Shown here: piece by piece, positions 1-12,560 of the stretch | Layout: every line of letters starts with the position of its first letter | Numbering within the stretch: position 1 is the stretch's first letter | From: Megaustenia siamemsis | Taxonomy: Eukaryota > Mollusca > Gastropoda > Stylommatophora > Ariophantidae | Length of the DNA: 64,000 nucleotides | Reading direction: 5' to 3' | Assembly: GCA_032433765.1 (NCBI GenBank) | Contig: JAVIAB010000159.1 | Location: 61,381,810-61,445,809 of the forward strand | Translations under genes and position numbers: made by a program | Notes under the pieces: model-generated | Told to the model about the DNA's origin: nothing | What the model saw: only the letters and a program-made list of their open reading frames with translations | Databases searched by the model: none

Positions 1-3000
1 TTGAATGTATTATTTGAAGGTGATCTATATCACGTGTAGTGAATAGATGTGTCGCATGTAGGGATGGATGAGTTGAATGTAATATTTGAAGGTGATCTAT
101 ATCACGTGTAGTGAATAGATGTGTCGCATGTAGGGATGGATGAGTTGAATGTATTATTTGAAGGTGATCTATATCACGTGTAGTGAATAGATGTGTCGCA
201 TGTAGGGATGGATGAGTTGAATGTATTATTTGAGGGTGATCTATATCACGTGTAGTGAATAGATGTGTCGCATGTAGGGATGGATGAGTTGAATGTATTA
301 TTTGAAGGTGATCTATATCACGTGTAGTGAATACATGGTCGCATGTAGGGATGGATGAGTTGAATGTATTATTTGAAGGTGATCTATATCACGTGTAGTG
401 AATAGATGTGTCGCATGTAGGGATGGATGAGTTGAATGTATTATTTGAAGGTGATCTATATCAGGTGTAGTGAATAGATGTGTCGCATGTAGGGATGGAT
501 GAGTTGAATGTATTATTTGAAGGTGATCTATATCACGTGTAGTGAATAGATGTGTCGCATGTAGGGATGGATGAGTTGAATGTATTATTTGAAGGTGATC
601 TATATCAGGTGTAGTGAATAGATGTGTCGCATGTAGGGATGGATGAGTTGAATGTATTATTTGAAGGTGATCTATATCACGTGTAGTGAATAGATGTGTC
701 GCATGTAGGGATGGATGGGTTGAATGTATTATTTGAAGGTGATCTATATCACGTGTAGTGAATAGATGTGTCGCATGTAGGGATGGATGAATTGAATGTA
801 TTATTTGAAGGTGATCTATATCACGTGTAGTGAATAGATGAGTCGCATGTAGGGATGGATGAGTTGAATGTATTATTTGAAGGTGATCTATATCTCGTGT
901 AGTGAATAGATGTGTCGCATGTAGGGATGGATGAGTTGAATGTATTATTTGAGGGTGATCTATATCACGTGTAGTGAAAAGATGTGTCACATGTAGGGAT
1001 GGGATGAGTTGAATGTATTATTTGAAGGTGATCTATATCACGTGTAGTGAATAGATGTGTCGCATGTAGGGATGGATGAGTTGAATGTATTATTTGAAGG
1101 TGATCTATATCACGTGTAGTGAATAGATGTGTCGCATGTAGGGATGGATGAGTTGAATGTATTATTTGAGGGTGATCTATATCACGTGTAGTGAATAGAT
1201 GTGTCGCTTGTAGGGATGGATGAGTTGAATGTATTATTTGAAGGTGATCTATATCACGTGTAGTGAATACATGGTCGCATGTAGGGATGGATGAGTTGAA
1301 TGTATTATTTGAAGGTGATCTATATCACGTGTAGTGAATAGATGTGTCGCATGTAGGGATGGATGAGTTGAATGTATTATTTGAAGGTGATCTTATCAGG
1401 TGTAGTGAATAGATGTGTCGCATGTAGGGATGGATGAGTTGAATGTATTATTTGAAGGTGATCTATATCACGTGTAGTGAATAGATGTGTCGCATGTAGG
1501 GATGGATGAGTTGAATGTATTATTTGAAGGTGATCTATATCACGTGTAGTGAATAGATGTGTCGCATGTAGGGATGGATGAATCGAATGTATTATTTGAA
1601 GGTGATCTATATCACGTGTAGTGAATAGATGTGTCGCATGTAGGGATGGATGAATTGAATGTATTATTTGAAGGTGATCTATATCACGTGTAGTGAATAG
1701 ATGTGTCGCATGTAGGGATGGATGAGTTGAATGTATTATTTGAGGGTGATCTATATCACGTGTAGTGAATAGATGTGTCACATGTAGGGATGGATGAGTT
1801 GAATGTATTATTTGAAGGTGATCTATATCACGTGTAGTGAATAGATGTGTCGCATGTAGGGATGGATGAGTTGAATGTATTATTTGAAGGTGATCTATAT
1901 CACGTGTAGTGAATAGATGTGTCGCATGTAGGGATGGATGAATTGAATGTATTATTTGAAGGTGATCTATATCACGTGTAGTGAATAGATGTGTCGCATG
2001 TAGGGATGGATGAGTTGAATGTATTATTTGAAGGTGATCTATATCACGTGTAGTGAATAGATGTGTCGCATGTAGGGATGGATGAATTGAATGTATTATT
2101 TGAAGGTGATCTATATCACGTGTTGTGGATACATGGTCACATGTAGGGATGGATGAGTTGATTGTATTCTTTGAAGGTGATCTATATCACGTGTAGTGAA
2201 TACATGATCACATGCAGGGATGGATGAGTTGAATGTATTATTTGAAGGTGATCTATATCACGTGTAGTGAATAGATGTGTCGCATGTAGGGATGGATGAG
2301 TTGAATGTATTATTTGAAGGTGAGCTATATCACGTGTAGTGAATACATTGTCGCATGTAGGGATGGATGAGTTTAATGTATTATTTGAAGGTGATCTATA
2401 TCACGTGAAGAGAATAGATGTGTCGCATGTAGGGATGGATAAGTTGAATGTATTATTTGAAGGTGATCTATATCACGTGTAGTGAATAGATGTGTCGCAT
2501 GTAGGGATGGATAAGTTGAATGTATTATTTGAAGGTGATCTATATCACGTGTAGTGAATAGATGTGTCGCATGTAGGGATGGATGAATTGAATGTATTAT
2601 TTGAAGGTGATCTATATCACGTGTTGTGGATACATGGTCACATGTAGGGATGGATGAGTTGATTGTATTCTTTGAAGGTGATATATATCACGTGTAGTGA
2701 ATACATGATCACATGCAGGGATGGATGAGTTGAATGTATTATTTGAAGGTGATCTATATCACGTGTAGTGAATAGATGTGTCGCATGTAGGGATGGATGA
2801 GTTGAATGTATTATTTGAAGGTGAGCTATATCACGTGTAGTGAATACATTGTCGCATGTAGGGATGGATGAGTTTAATGTATTATTTGAAGGTGATCTAT
2901 ATCACGTGAAGAGAATAGATGTGTCGCATGTAGGGATGGATAAGTTGAATGTATTATTTGAAGGTGATCTATATCACGTGTAGTGAATAGATGTGTCGCA

Positions 3001-3065
3001 TGTAGGGATGGATGAGTTGAATGTATTATTTGAAGGTGATCTATATCACGTGTAGTGAATAGATG
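1..3065. repeat. 72-bp satellite array (~42 copies)
   Basis: Head-to-tail units of 72 bp, each with a conserved CACGTG core inside 'gatctatatcacgtg' and ending in 'agggatggatgag'. A few units are a base or more shorter. Marker variants reveal higher-order structure: the 'tgttgtgg' variant at 2121 recurs at 2622 and the 'tgagctat' variant at 2321 recurs at 2822, both 501 bp apart, so about seven units were duplicated as a block. The 'atacatggtcgc' variant at 331 recurs at 1267, exactly 13 units away. Because 72 is a multiple of three, the minus strand reads open for long stretches as a 24-residue repeat; this is not evidence of a gene. The array starts outside the window. Confidence 0.97.
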
Positions 3066-3159
3066 GTCTCATTCGGTGGTATGAGTTTAAATTAATTTTT
3101 AAAGCTAATAAATGCTTCGTGTATGATCTCATTATGTTTGTGTAGGAGACCTACATCGC

Positions 3160-3975
3160 TTGTATCATGTGTTGCGATAAAGACGGTCATTTACAACGCG
3201 TAACATTGGTGCTGTTCACGACCGTTGTGGGAATTTCTTAACGCAAGTTATTTACATAAAGTAAAGTAAAGTACCCCCGTCACGTCAAGTGGCGTATAGG
3301 GAAATAAGGTGTTAGTGACCCTAAATTTTACAGACCTTCAGCACATGATTTATGGGGTAATGTGGTCGGTATTACGCCCGTGCTGCTTTACTCTCCCAGA
3401 AAAAAAATCCGGTACCCATTTAAGGCTGGGTGAACCCGGAAGCCGTCGGTTGGGATCGAACCCTACCCTTGTCCGTGGTAGTCCAATTCACTAACCACTG
3501 AGCTATCGCGGCTCCCTAAGTTATTTACATGTTACTCATTAATGTGAACTACTTCGTCAGCCGCAGTTTTATCTCTTTAGGGAATTTGCACCGTGTTTTG
3601 TTCGTCGTAGGGTGCATTCACTAGAGTAATCAGGAATCTAAAGGGAGCGAAATTGTTGTGTATGCGACATTGTTGTGTGCTACGTCATCCTAATGGTTCA
3701 TCGTATATCCCTAGACCGGCTGTACGCTAATCTTACGGTCTGTTGTTTGATGTGCGACGGGGATAGTCTGACGACTAACTGTGTCTATATGTTCGGAATT
3801 TGAGTCAACAACGATGGCCTAACATCATCAGGCGTTATATATCTTTTCAAGAGGACGTGAACTTCCGGTATATGGTGGATCGGCGGGGGGGGGGGCAATT
3901 GAAGGTTATGCATGAAAAGTGTTCCTTGTTGCAGTTTCCTCATATTCCATGTCTGGCTTGTTGCAGGAGCTACTG
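3160..3975 (+). repeat. Dispersed repeat RepA, copy 1 (carries a SINE)
   Basis: This stretch aligns, inverted, with 31606-32117. Shared blocks include the 'ggtgctgttca' region near 3210, 'aactacttcgtcagccgcag' near 3548, 'gtgctacgtcat' near 3677 and 'ttccttgttgcagtttcctc' near 3921. Copy 1 is interrupted by a SINE at 3258-3517 that copy 2 lacks, and by a run of ten or more G near 3889. No coding potential is recognised; the 76-codon minus-strand frame over 3785-4015 resembles nothing known to me. The homology stops near 3960, just where copy 2 is joined to element B. Confidence 0.8.
3258..3517 (-). mobile_element. tRNA-derived SINE, copy 1, with 13-bp target duplication
   Basis: Read on the minus strand it starts with a tRNA-like head having a perfect box A (TAGCTCAGTGG) and box B (GGTTCGATCCC). 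It continues through a body with 'taatgtggtcggtattacgc' (plus-strand sense) and ends in a (TTTAC)n tail, seen as gtaaagtaaagta on the plus strand. It is flanked by the direct repeat aagttatttacat at 3245-3257 and 3518-3530. The paralogous RepA copy at 31.6-32.1 kb has the uninterrupted site, which confirms the insertion boundaries. This is a non-autonomous retroposon that would rely on a LINE for movement; the head is not a functional tRNA gene. Confidence 0.93.
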
Positions 3976-4611
3976 AGTTAAGTGCTCTATGCACACCGTG
4001 AGCTATGTGTCTCATCCGTTTTGATCGTGTTTCGATGTCCCAATTGTTTATGATGAATGATGATATCGTATGACAGGGAACAGTTGGCTGTGTTCACTTT
4101 CTGCGCGGTTTCGTCTTAAGTCTTTTGGCTTGTGCTGAGACTGCTACATTGGAGACTACAGTTACCTTTCTTTGTTTGGGAGATGATATATTAATTCGGA
4201 TGATTACTCTGGCACGGGCGGTTGAGCAATTATGGATTTTATTTCGTTTGTATTGATACCCGGACCTTCCATAACCAAATTACAAAGTGTGTGTAAAGCG
4301 AACGCTAATGTGGATATAATGTAACATGTTTGGTGAAGTAATTTACAGCTTGTAGTTATCTAATGTAGCATTGTGGTTAGGCAACTCACAGAAAGAGGAA
4401 TAATTAAAGGAACAATAAAAATCACCCAAAACGTGACATAGAAAATAAATGCAGAACAGGAATATAATACAAAAGATGAGGCTAGAAAGGAGGAACAAGA
4501 TAGACAAGAAAATGCGTAATAAATAAGAACATAGAATGAAGCATGGGAGATAAGCAGAAGCTGACAGTTAATAAAACTGATGTTATTAATGAACAATTAG
4601 CACAGACCCTG
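3976..4611. other. No recognisable feature
   Basis: AT-rich unique sequence between RepA and the trinucleotide array. Short open frames at 4360-4596 on both strands look random. Confidence 0.6.
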
Positions 4612-5245
4612 TTATTAATAGGACTACTACTACCTTTACTACTACTACTTCCACAACTACTACTACTACTTCTACTACCTTTACTACTACTACTTCCACA
4701 ACTAGTACTACTACTACCTTTACTACTACTACTTTCACAACTACTACTACTACTTCTACTACCTTTACTACTACTACTTCCACATCTACTACTACTATCA
4801 CCTTTACTACCACTACTTTCACAACTACTACTACTACTTCCACAACTACTACTACCCTTACTACTTCAACCACGCTCACTACTACTACTACTACCACAAT
4901 CAGCACTACTGCAACCACTATTATTGCTACTACTAGTACGATTACTACTACTACCACAACCACTACTAATACTACTACCCTTACTTTTACAACCACAACC
5001 ACTACTACTACTATTACATCTAATACGATTGCTACTTTTACTGCTACCAGTAATATTATTATTAGTACTACTAATACTACCACCACACTAACTACTACTA
5101 CTGCTACGACTACTACAACTACCACCACTGCTACTAATACTACCATCACAACCGCTACAACTACTACTACCACTATCACTACCACTACAACTACCATTAC
5201 CACTACTACTACTAACACTACTACTACTACTAGTAGTAGTAATAG

Positions 5246-5277
<32 letters not shown>

Positions 5278-5329
5278 TTACTCCTACTAGTGCTAACACT
5301 ACTACTACTACTATTACTACTACTACCAT

Positions 5330-5362
<33 letters not shown>

Positions 5363-5413
5363 AACTATCACTACTACTACTATCACTACTACTACTACTA
5401 CAACTACTAATAT

Positions 5414-5461
<48 letters not shown>

Positions 5462-6532
5462 AACTACTACTACTACTACAACAACTACTACTACAACTAC
5501 TACTACTACAACTACTACTTCTACTACTACTACTACTACTACTGCAACTACTACTACTACTACTACCTCTACCACTACTACTACTTTTACTACTACTACT
5601 ACTACTACTACCTTTACTACTACATCTACTACTACTACTACTACTATTACTACTACCTCTACCTCTACTACTGCCTCTACTTCTACTACTACAACTACTA
5701 CTACTACTACTACTACCTCTACCTCTACTACTGCCTCTACTTCTACTACTACAACTACTACTACTACTACTACTACTACCTCTACCTCTACTACTGCCTC
5801 TACTTCTACTACTACAACTACTACTACTACTACTACTACCTCTACCTCTACTACTGCCTCTACTTCTACTACTACAACTACTACTACTACTACTACTACC
5901 TCTACCTCTACTACTGCCTCTACTTCTACTACTACAACTACTACTACTACTACTACTACCTCTACTACTACTACTACTACTACTACCTCTACTACTACTA
6001 CTACTACCACCTCTACTACTACTACTACCTCTACTACTACTACCTTTACTACTACTACTTTCACAACTACTACTACTACTTCTACTACCTTTACTACTAC
6101 TACTTCCACATCTACTACTACTATCACCTTTACTACCACTACTTTCACAACTACTACTACTACTTCCACAACTACTACTACCCTTACTACTTCAACCACG
6201 CTCACTACTACTACTACTACCACAATCAGCACTACTGCAACCACTATTATTGCTACTACTAGTACGATTACTACTACTACCACAACCACTACTAATACTA
6301 CTACATCTAATACGATTGCTACTTTTACTGCTACCAGTAATATTATTATTAGTACTACTAATACTACCACCACACTAACTACTACTACTGCTACGACTAC
6401 TACAACTACCACCACTGCTACTAATACTACCATCACAACCGCTACAACTACTACTACCACTATCACTACCACTACAACTACCATTACCACTACTACTACT
6501 AACACTACTACTACTACTAGTAGTAGTAATAG

Positions 6533-6564
<32 letters not shown>

Positions 6565-7529
6565 TTACTCCTACTAGTGCTAACACTACTACTACTACTA
6601 TTACTACTACTACCATTACTACTAATACTACTACTACTACTACTACACAACTATCACTACTACTACTATCACTACTACTAGTACTACAACTACTAATATC
6701 ACTACTACTACTACTACTAATACTACTACTACAACTACTACTACTACTACAACTACTACTACAACTACTACTATTACAACTACTACTTCTACTACTACTA
6801 CTACTACTACTACTACTGCAACTACTACTACTACTACTACCTCTACCACTACTACTACTTTTACTACTACTACTACTACTACTACTACCTTTACTACTAC
6901 ATCTACTACTACTACTACTACTATTACTACTACCTCTACTTCTACTACTGCCTCTACTTCTACTACTACAACTACTACTACTACTACTACTACTAACTCT
7001 ACCTCTACTACTGCCTCTACTTCTACTACTACAACTACTACTACTACTACTACTACCTCTACCTCTACTACTGCCTCTACTTCTACTACTACAACTACTA
7101 CTACTACTACTACTACCTCTACCTCTACTACTGCCTCTACTTCTACTACTACAACTACTACTACTACTACTACTACCTCTACCTCTACTACTGCCTCTAC
7201 TTCTACTACTACAACTACTACTACTACTACTACTACCTCTACTACTACTACTACTACTACTACCTCTACTACTACTACTACTACTACTACCTCTACTACT
7301 ACTACTACTACTACTACCGCTACTACTACTACTACTACCTCTACTACTACTACCTTTACTACAACTACTACTACTACTACTACTACCTCTACTACTACTA
7401 CTACTACTACTACCTCTACTACTACTACTACTACTACTACCTCTACTACTACTACTACTACCTGTACTACTACTACCTCTACTACAACTACTACTACTAC
7501 TACTACCTCTACTACTACTACTACTACCT

Positions 7530-7614
<85 letters not shown>

Positions 7615-7790
7615 CTCTACTACTACTACTACTACTACTACCTCTACTACTACTACTACTACTACTACTACCTCTACTACTACTACTACTACTACTACCT
7701 CTACTACTACTACTACTACCTCTACTACTACTACTACTACTACTACCTCTACTACTACTACTACTACCTCTACTACTACTACTACTACCT

Positions 7791-7824
<34 letters not shown>

Positions 7825-8154
7825 CTCTACTACTACTACTACTACCTCTACTACTACTACTACTACTACTACCTCTACTACTACTACTACTACTACTACC
7901 TCTACTACTACTACTACTACTACTACCTCTACTACTACTACTACTACTACCTCTACTACTACTACTACCTCTACTACTACTACTACTACTACTACCTCTA
8001 CTACTACTACTACCTCTACTACTACTACTACTACCTCTACTACTACTACTACTACTTCCACCTCTACTACTACTACTACTACTACTACTACCTCTACTAC
8101 TACTACTACTACCTCTACTACTTCTACTACTACCTCTACTACTACTACTACTAC

Positions 8155-8227
<73 letters not shown>

Positions 8228-8440
8228 CTCTACTACTACTACTACTACCTCTACTACTACTACTACTACTACTACCTCTACTACTACTACTACTACCTCT
8301 ACTACTACTACTACTACTACTACTACCTCTACCACTACTACTACTACCTCTACTACTACTACTACTACATATACTTCTAATACCACTACATCTGAAACTA
8401 TTGCTACAACTACCGCCTCTGCTTCTACCACCACTATTGC
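4612..8440. repeat. 3.8-kb ACT/AGT trinucleotide array with internal duplication
   Basis: Nearly every triplet is act, cta or tac, with regular interruptions (cct, ctt, aca, acc). The block 'cccttactacttcaaccacg' at 4855 recurs at 6181, a 1326-bp offset. Downstream 'cacactaactac' is offset by 1287 bp (5084 versus 6371), so a ~1.3-kb segment was duplicated in tandem and one copy lost about 39 bp. Within each duplicate, five copies of a 60-63-bp subunit with 'cctctacttctactactaca' occur (about 5650-5960 and 6930-7220). Period-three structure leaves two of three frames open, giving poly-Val/poly-Ser frames on the minus strand (up to 1282 codons) and poly-Leu on the plus strand; they show no start context or domain and are rejected as genes. 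Confidence 0.96.
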
Positions 8441-8609
8441 ATATATTGCTACAGTTATAACTACACCAGCAACTGCTGTATAATTTCTACTGCTATCGTT
8501 ACGGTAACTGCCACTTCTATTAATGTCACTGTTGATACTGCCACTTACTCTACCAGTAGCCTCGTCAGAAATAGTTGGATTTGATTTTTCTCAGCGCCCC
8601 TGGAAATGT
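8441..8609. other. Degenerate edge of the trinucleotide array
   Basis: The triplet pattern fades into 'actgctatcgttacggtaac'-type sequence. The string 'tttttctcagcgcccctgga' near 8587 has a close relative at 15504, hinting at a shared dispersed repeat. Confidence 0.5.
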
Positions 8610-9035
8610 TATTTTTGTATTATTTTTTTTTTCGCTGTGTATTCTCTTTTCCTATCAATCTGTTCGCTTCTTGTTTGAGTTGGAGCTTTAGATTGTGTTT
8701 TCAAAGATTCAGGTCTTCAGCTATTTCTTCCCAAGCTGCAGGGTTTATGTTCAGAGTCTTCAGGCCACGTCTACACACGTCTACAAATCACTGAAGTTTT
8801 GGGCGCACCCTAGTTCTTTTACCATTTTCTAGTTGTCCATGGAGTATAACTTTTGGTGTGCGGCCATGTTTCATACGGTGTACGTGGCCAAGCCAGGGCA
8901 ACCTACGTTGTTTGATCAGTGTGTAGATGTTCGGGAGGCATGTGCGAGTGATGACCTCCACGTTTCACACTTTATCCTTCAAGGTGATACCAAGAATGCA
9001 GCGCAGACATCGCATATCGAATCCATTTAGCCTTC
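8610..9035 (-). pseudogene. LINE reverse-transcriptase C-terminal remnant
   Basis: Translated on the minus strand this reads as the C-terminal tail typical of non-LTR retrotransposon polyproteins: a block 'MRCLRCILGITLKDKV', then 'LIKQRRLPWLGHVHRMKHG', a 'GKRTRVRPKL' block and 'DVCRRGLKTLNINPAAWEEI'. In-frame TGA codons after DKV, after RPKLQ and after EDLNL break it, so it cannot encode a working enzyme. No RT catalytic motif is included, so this is a 5'-truncated, decayed insertion. Assignment to a LINE tail is secure from the pattern; the clade is not resolved. Confidence 0.75.
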
Positions 9036-9044
9036 TCTCTTGCT

Positions 9045-9175
9045 TTACTAATGCTATCGTTAATGTCATTACTATTAATAATGAATGGTATCATTAATGC
9101 CATTGCCATTACTAATGGTATCATTAATGTCATTACTATTATTAATGTCATCATTAATATCATTAATGACTACTA
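9045..9175. repeat. Short (attaatgtc)n-like tandem repeat
   Basis: Imperfect repeats of 'atcattaatgtcattacta' over about 130 bp, directly after the LINE remnant. Confidence 0.75.
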
Positions 9176-10589
9176 TTGTTGTAGATATATTATTCCTATT
9201 CTCCTACCATAGATGCTGCTAGATGTACTTCTTTCACTGAAACAGAATACATATTATTTTACATCAAAAGCTGAACTATTGTACTCACGGTTCATCTCAT
9301 TGTCCTAATCTAAACATCTCATGGCATTAAACAATGGCCACAGATTGGGAAATTCAAATTTCCTTGAAAATGTTGCATGCTCATCGCCACATACGTCCTT
9401 TGCTACATTAACCACGCATTCTTTGTAAGCTTTCATAAATCTGTTTGTGGAAATAGACATCATTTATCAAAACAAATAACCTACATGTGTATAAATATAA
9501 TATTTCCTAAAATCATATTGCATTGTGGATTACAACCAAACGTCCCTATTCATTTACCTCTGGTTGTGACTACCCGTTATGAACTAATTGACTCATATAA
9601 CCGGTTTAATTATGACATATTTACGATCTGTGAAGTTAACGATAATTTGAAATGAAAAAAGACCGACTTCAATGAAACAACATATATAGGGCACATCTTC
9701 TACAGTAATTAGTATAGCTATGTCTACTGTTTTATTCTTGTATGACTTGATAACAACAATTGGTTAATGTTAGTGTACACATGTAACATTTGCTATTGAA
9801 TGGGACCGTCTGACCATGACGGTACGGTTTATTTACAGCCTCGATTACAAATCCACTAATGGCAATGATTCTAAGTTGGTCCACGTGACCAGCACGTTAT
9901 TATTCTGCCCGTAACGAAACACAGCCACCAAAAAAGTAACACGTTCAGCCCCATCTTGGTTAGTGGTTAATTTTATGTTTGATTTATTGTCTATGAACCT
10001 GCCCTTTATCTCAATAACACAAGATTATATTTTATATGATAGGGTATGTGCCACAATCTCTGTCACTGTATATATCGTGTCCTTTAGGAGTCTCCTACCA
10101 TGCGCTACTGACTTCTCTGTTGTGTTTGATCAACGTTGGGCTATATTTCCCCACAAACATTTTGTTCTGTAGCAGAAACAGCTTTTATTAAATGTCCAGT
10201 GTTGTGACCTCCTGTGTTGAGTCTTCGTGCCTGCACTGACAATGTTTACGATGAAAGCTTTATGGTTGTTTAACGTTGTCTATGCAAATATGGTAGGCCT
10301 GAGGTGGTAAATCAAGTCTAGTCTTCCTGCCCTGCTGTGATTGGTGTTTCTGTGTGTGACATACGTGTCATTTATATGCTTCTATATGCATCTGTTAAAT
10401 TGTGGATGCCAGAGTCTGTAGACAAAAGAGATGCTGGGTGTCTTCCTGATTGTTCTCCATATTTGTTATCAACATCTCTGCCAACGACATCCACATCTAT
10501 CAGGACACAGTCTATTAATCCGTTCATGTTCTCACACACGTGTTGGAGCGTGTCAACAGCTCTGTAGACCGTCGTAAATCCTGATACAT
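9176..10589. other. No recognisable feature
   Basis: About 1.4 kb of AT-rich single-copy-looking sequence. Open frames of 60-92 codons (for example 9377-9655 plus) lack recognisable domains, splice context or homologous copies in the window. Confidence 0.55.
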
Positions 10590-11235
10590 GGTGTGTGCAT
10601 GAAGCTGGTCTAAGTGTGCATGTAGCTAGTATATGTATGCATGTAGTTGGTCTATGTGTGCATGTAGCTGGTCTATGTGTGCATGTAGTTGATCTATGTG
10701 TGAATGTAGGTGGTATATTTTTGCATGAAACTGGTCTACGTGTGCATATAGTTGGTCTATGTGTGCATGAAGTTGGTCTATGTATGCAAGTACCTGGTCT
10801 ATCTGTGCATGCAGTTGGTCCATGTGGGCATGTAGCTGGTATATGTGTGCATGAAGCTGGTCCATGTGTGCATGAAGCCGGTCCATGTGTGCATGTTGCT
10901 GGCCATGTTTGCATGTAGCCCGTCCATGTGTGCATCTAGTCAGCCCATGTGTGCATTTAGCTGGCCCATGTTTGCAAGTTGCTGGTCTTTGTGTGCATGT
11001 AGCCAGTCCATGTGTGTATGTAGTTGGTCCATGTAGCTAGTGCATATATTCATGTAGCTGGTCTCTGTGAGCATTTAGATGGTGCATGTGTACATGTTGC
11101 TGGTCCATGTTTGCGTGTAGTCCGTCCATGTATGAAATATGTTGCTGGTCCATGTGTACATGTTGCTGGTCCATGTGTGCATATAGCCGGTCCATGTGTT
11201 CATGTAGTTTGTGCATGTGTGCAAGTTAGAGTGCG
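10590..11235. repeat. 21-bp minisatellite (~30 copies)
   Basis: Units of the form 'gtgtgcatgtagctggtcta' plus one base repeat with moderate divergence. The 21-bp period keeps several frames open on both strands (7-residue repeats such as VCMHVAG-like or DQLHAHI-like); these are artefacts of the period. Confidence 0.93.
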
Positions 11236-11725
11236 TGTGTGATTGTCTTCTTGACCTTGCTTTAGTCTATGGAAGTTAACTGAGATAATATATGTTATAG
11301 TATAATAAAGTAGATGTTACTACCTTAAATACAAGAGGAGGTAATTATGGCGTTTGAATCTAAATTCTGAGTTTAAGTACACGGGTTTGCGTTAATCCCA
11401 GGTATTCCCAAAGTTAAGGGGCCATAAACATTGAATAATTAAGTTCATATGTTAAGTGAAAGGAAACGTTTATTACAAATCCATCTGTATAGATGACTGC
11501 ATCTCTCTAATCAGTTTTATCATAGTGGAGACCGTTGACCTCCGCACTGACCACGACTGAGTTATGTTACCTACAAATCTTGCCGAATGTGACAATACAC
11601 GAGTATGTCCCCTTGAATGACGTAGAACTGGTATCCACTCCTCGCCAGCGTTGATATCGGTAAGCCCACATACCTGTTTGATGACATCTTCTGCTCGGCC
11701 TACCCATGATATACCTCTTTTCAGA
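11236..11725. other. No recognisable feature
   Basis: Unique sequence. A 109-codon minus-strand frame at 11473-11802 overlaps the RNase H fragment antisense and has no recognised domain. Confidence 0.5.
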
Positions 11726-12560
11726 CTACAACAATGCCTGTATACTGAGTGATTCGATGAGCATGATAAGAAAAAGTGAAGGCGGGCTCTGTATGTATGC
11801 AATGGGTAGAGTCATTGCAGAAGTCGAAAATACGAATGGTCACCTTTGTCTACGATCCAGGACATGCGGACGTTCTGGAAAATGAAATAGCGGATAGGTT
11901 GACTTGCGGCGCTATTTTTGAGGACGGTCAAGCAATGGATCGGGCGGACATCATCAATTCCCTCCGAGATGTGGGAAGGACACAGAACTTCGACAACAGT
12001 GATTCCATGTCACTCCTTCGGATGAAAAAGATGGAAGTTAAGATGGACACAGTCAGAAATGAGAAACTTAGTGGCCGTGTAAGAAGAGCAATCAACCAAC
12101 ACCAAACTGAGTCGGCAGTCGGTTAGTTATCTTTAGTGACTCGGGCAGGTGGTGCTTGTAAGCCTGGGAGGGCCAACCATCTAAGGGCAGAATCCCCCTA
12201 CAGAAAAGACAATCTTCTGCCTTGCAGGAAGATTGGGGACAATCAAAGGCTAGGGAAAGCAAACCTGAATAAAATGCTGGCTGAAATCGGATGCACTGGG
12301 CCACTAGTGCAGAACACAGTGCAACGTTTTAACGAGTGTTCAATCAGAGTGGATCTGGCAGACTCTAATTGTGATGTTCAGTCTGTGGGGGCGATCAACA
12401 CAATTAACCTGACAGCTGACTTCATATGAGAGTCTGGAATCCTACTTTGATTGAGTCCTGATCGCAGGGAGAGAGAGATAGAGAGAGTCGCTGGACACTG
12501 AGGGGACTTGCTGAGGAGGGGGTCTCAGCACCTATTGCGATGTTCGGAGTGGAATGATGC
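11726..12560 (+). pseudogene. Retroelement RNase H domain fragment, split by element B
   Basis: The plus strand encodes pieces of a retroelement RNase H: 'ACILSDSMSMIRK' near 11732, then after a one-base shift at an A-run 'QWVESLQKSKIRMVTFV', the 'DPGHADVLENEIADRL' block (the H..NE.AD signature of the domain's C-terminal half), 'DGQAMDRADI' and 'GRVRRAINQHQTE'. The frame then runs into element B at 12122. Beyond B, at 12487-12560, 'SRWTLRGL' resumes the expected 'NQHrTgt.SRWTL' pattern, in a shifted frame. The upstream TDGS-type part and any reverse transcriptase are absent. A broken fragment of a LINE-encoded or captured RNase H; function lost. Confidence 0.7.
12122..12486 (+). mobile_element. 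Element B, copy 1 (solo), inside the RNase H fragment
   Basis: A ~365-bp unit also found at 17530-17893, 31291-31597 (minus) and 36147-36511 (minus). It begins 'gttagttatctttagtgact' and ends 'gtcctgatcgcag' followed by a (GA)n tract. GTCG occurs immediately before it (12118-12121) and immediately after it (12487-12490), a possible 4-bp target duplication. A 97-codon frame starting 'TRAGGACKPGRA' is open across three copies but begins at GTG, follows a TAG in frame, and has no upstream ATG, so coding is doubtful. The hairpin seen at the start of the other copies (AGTCAC-5 nt-GTGACT) is eroded here. Class of element unknown. Confidence 0.8.

Noticed and set aside
313..1781. Two minus-strand open frames (225 and 134 codons) encoding a 24-residue repeat
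   Set aside because: They follow from the 72-bp period being divisible by three in a satellite; no start context, no non-repeat domain.
4586..8434. 1282-codon poly-Val/poly-Ser frame and poly-Leu frames
   Set aside because: Pure consequence of the ACT/AGT array, where two of three frames lack stops; no protein features.
10372..11242. Cysteine/His-rich repeat proteins on both strands
   Set aside because: Antisense-symmetric open frames of a 21-bp minisatellite.
12136..12429. 97-codon conserved frame in element B as a real gene
   Set aside because: It opens at GTG right after an in-frame stop region, no upstream ATG exists, and one of four copies is frameshifted. Similarity among copies is explained by recent common origin.
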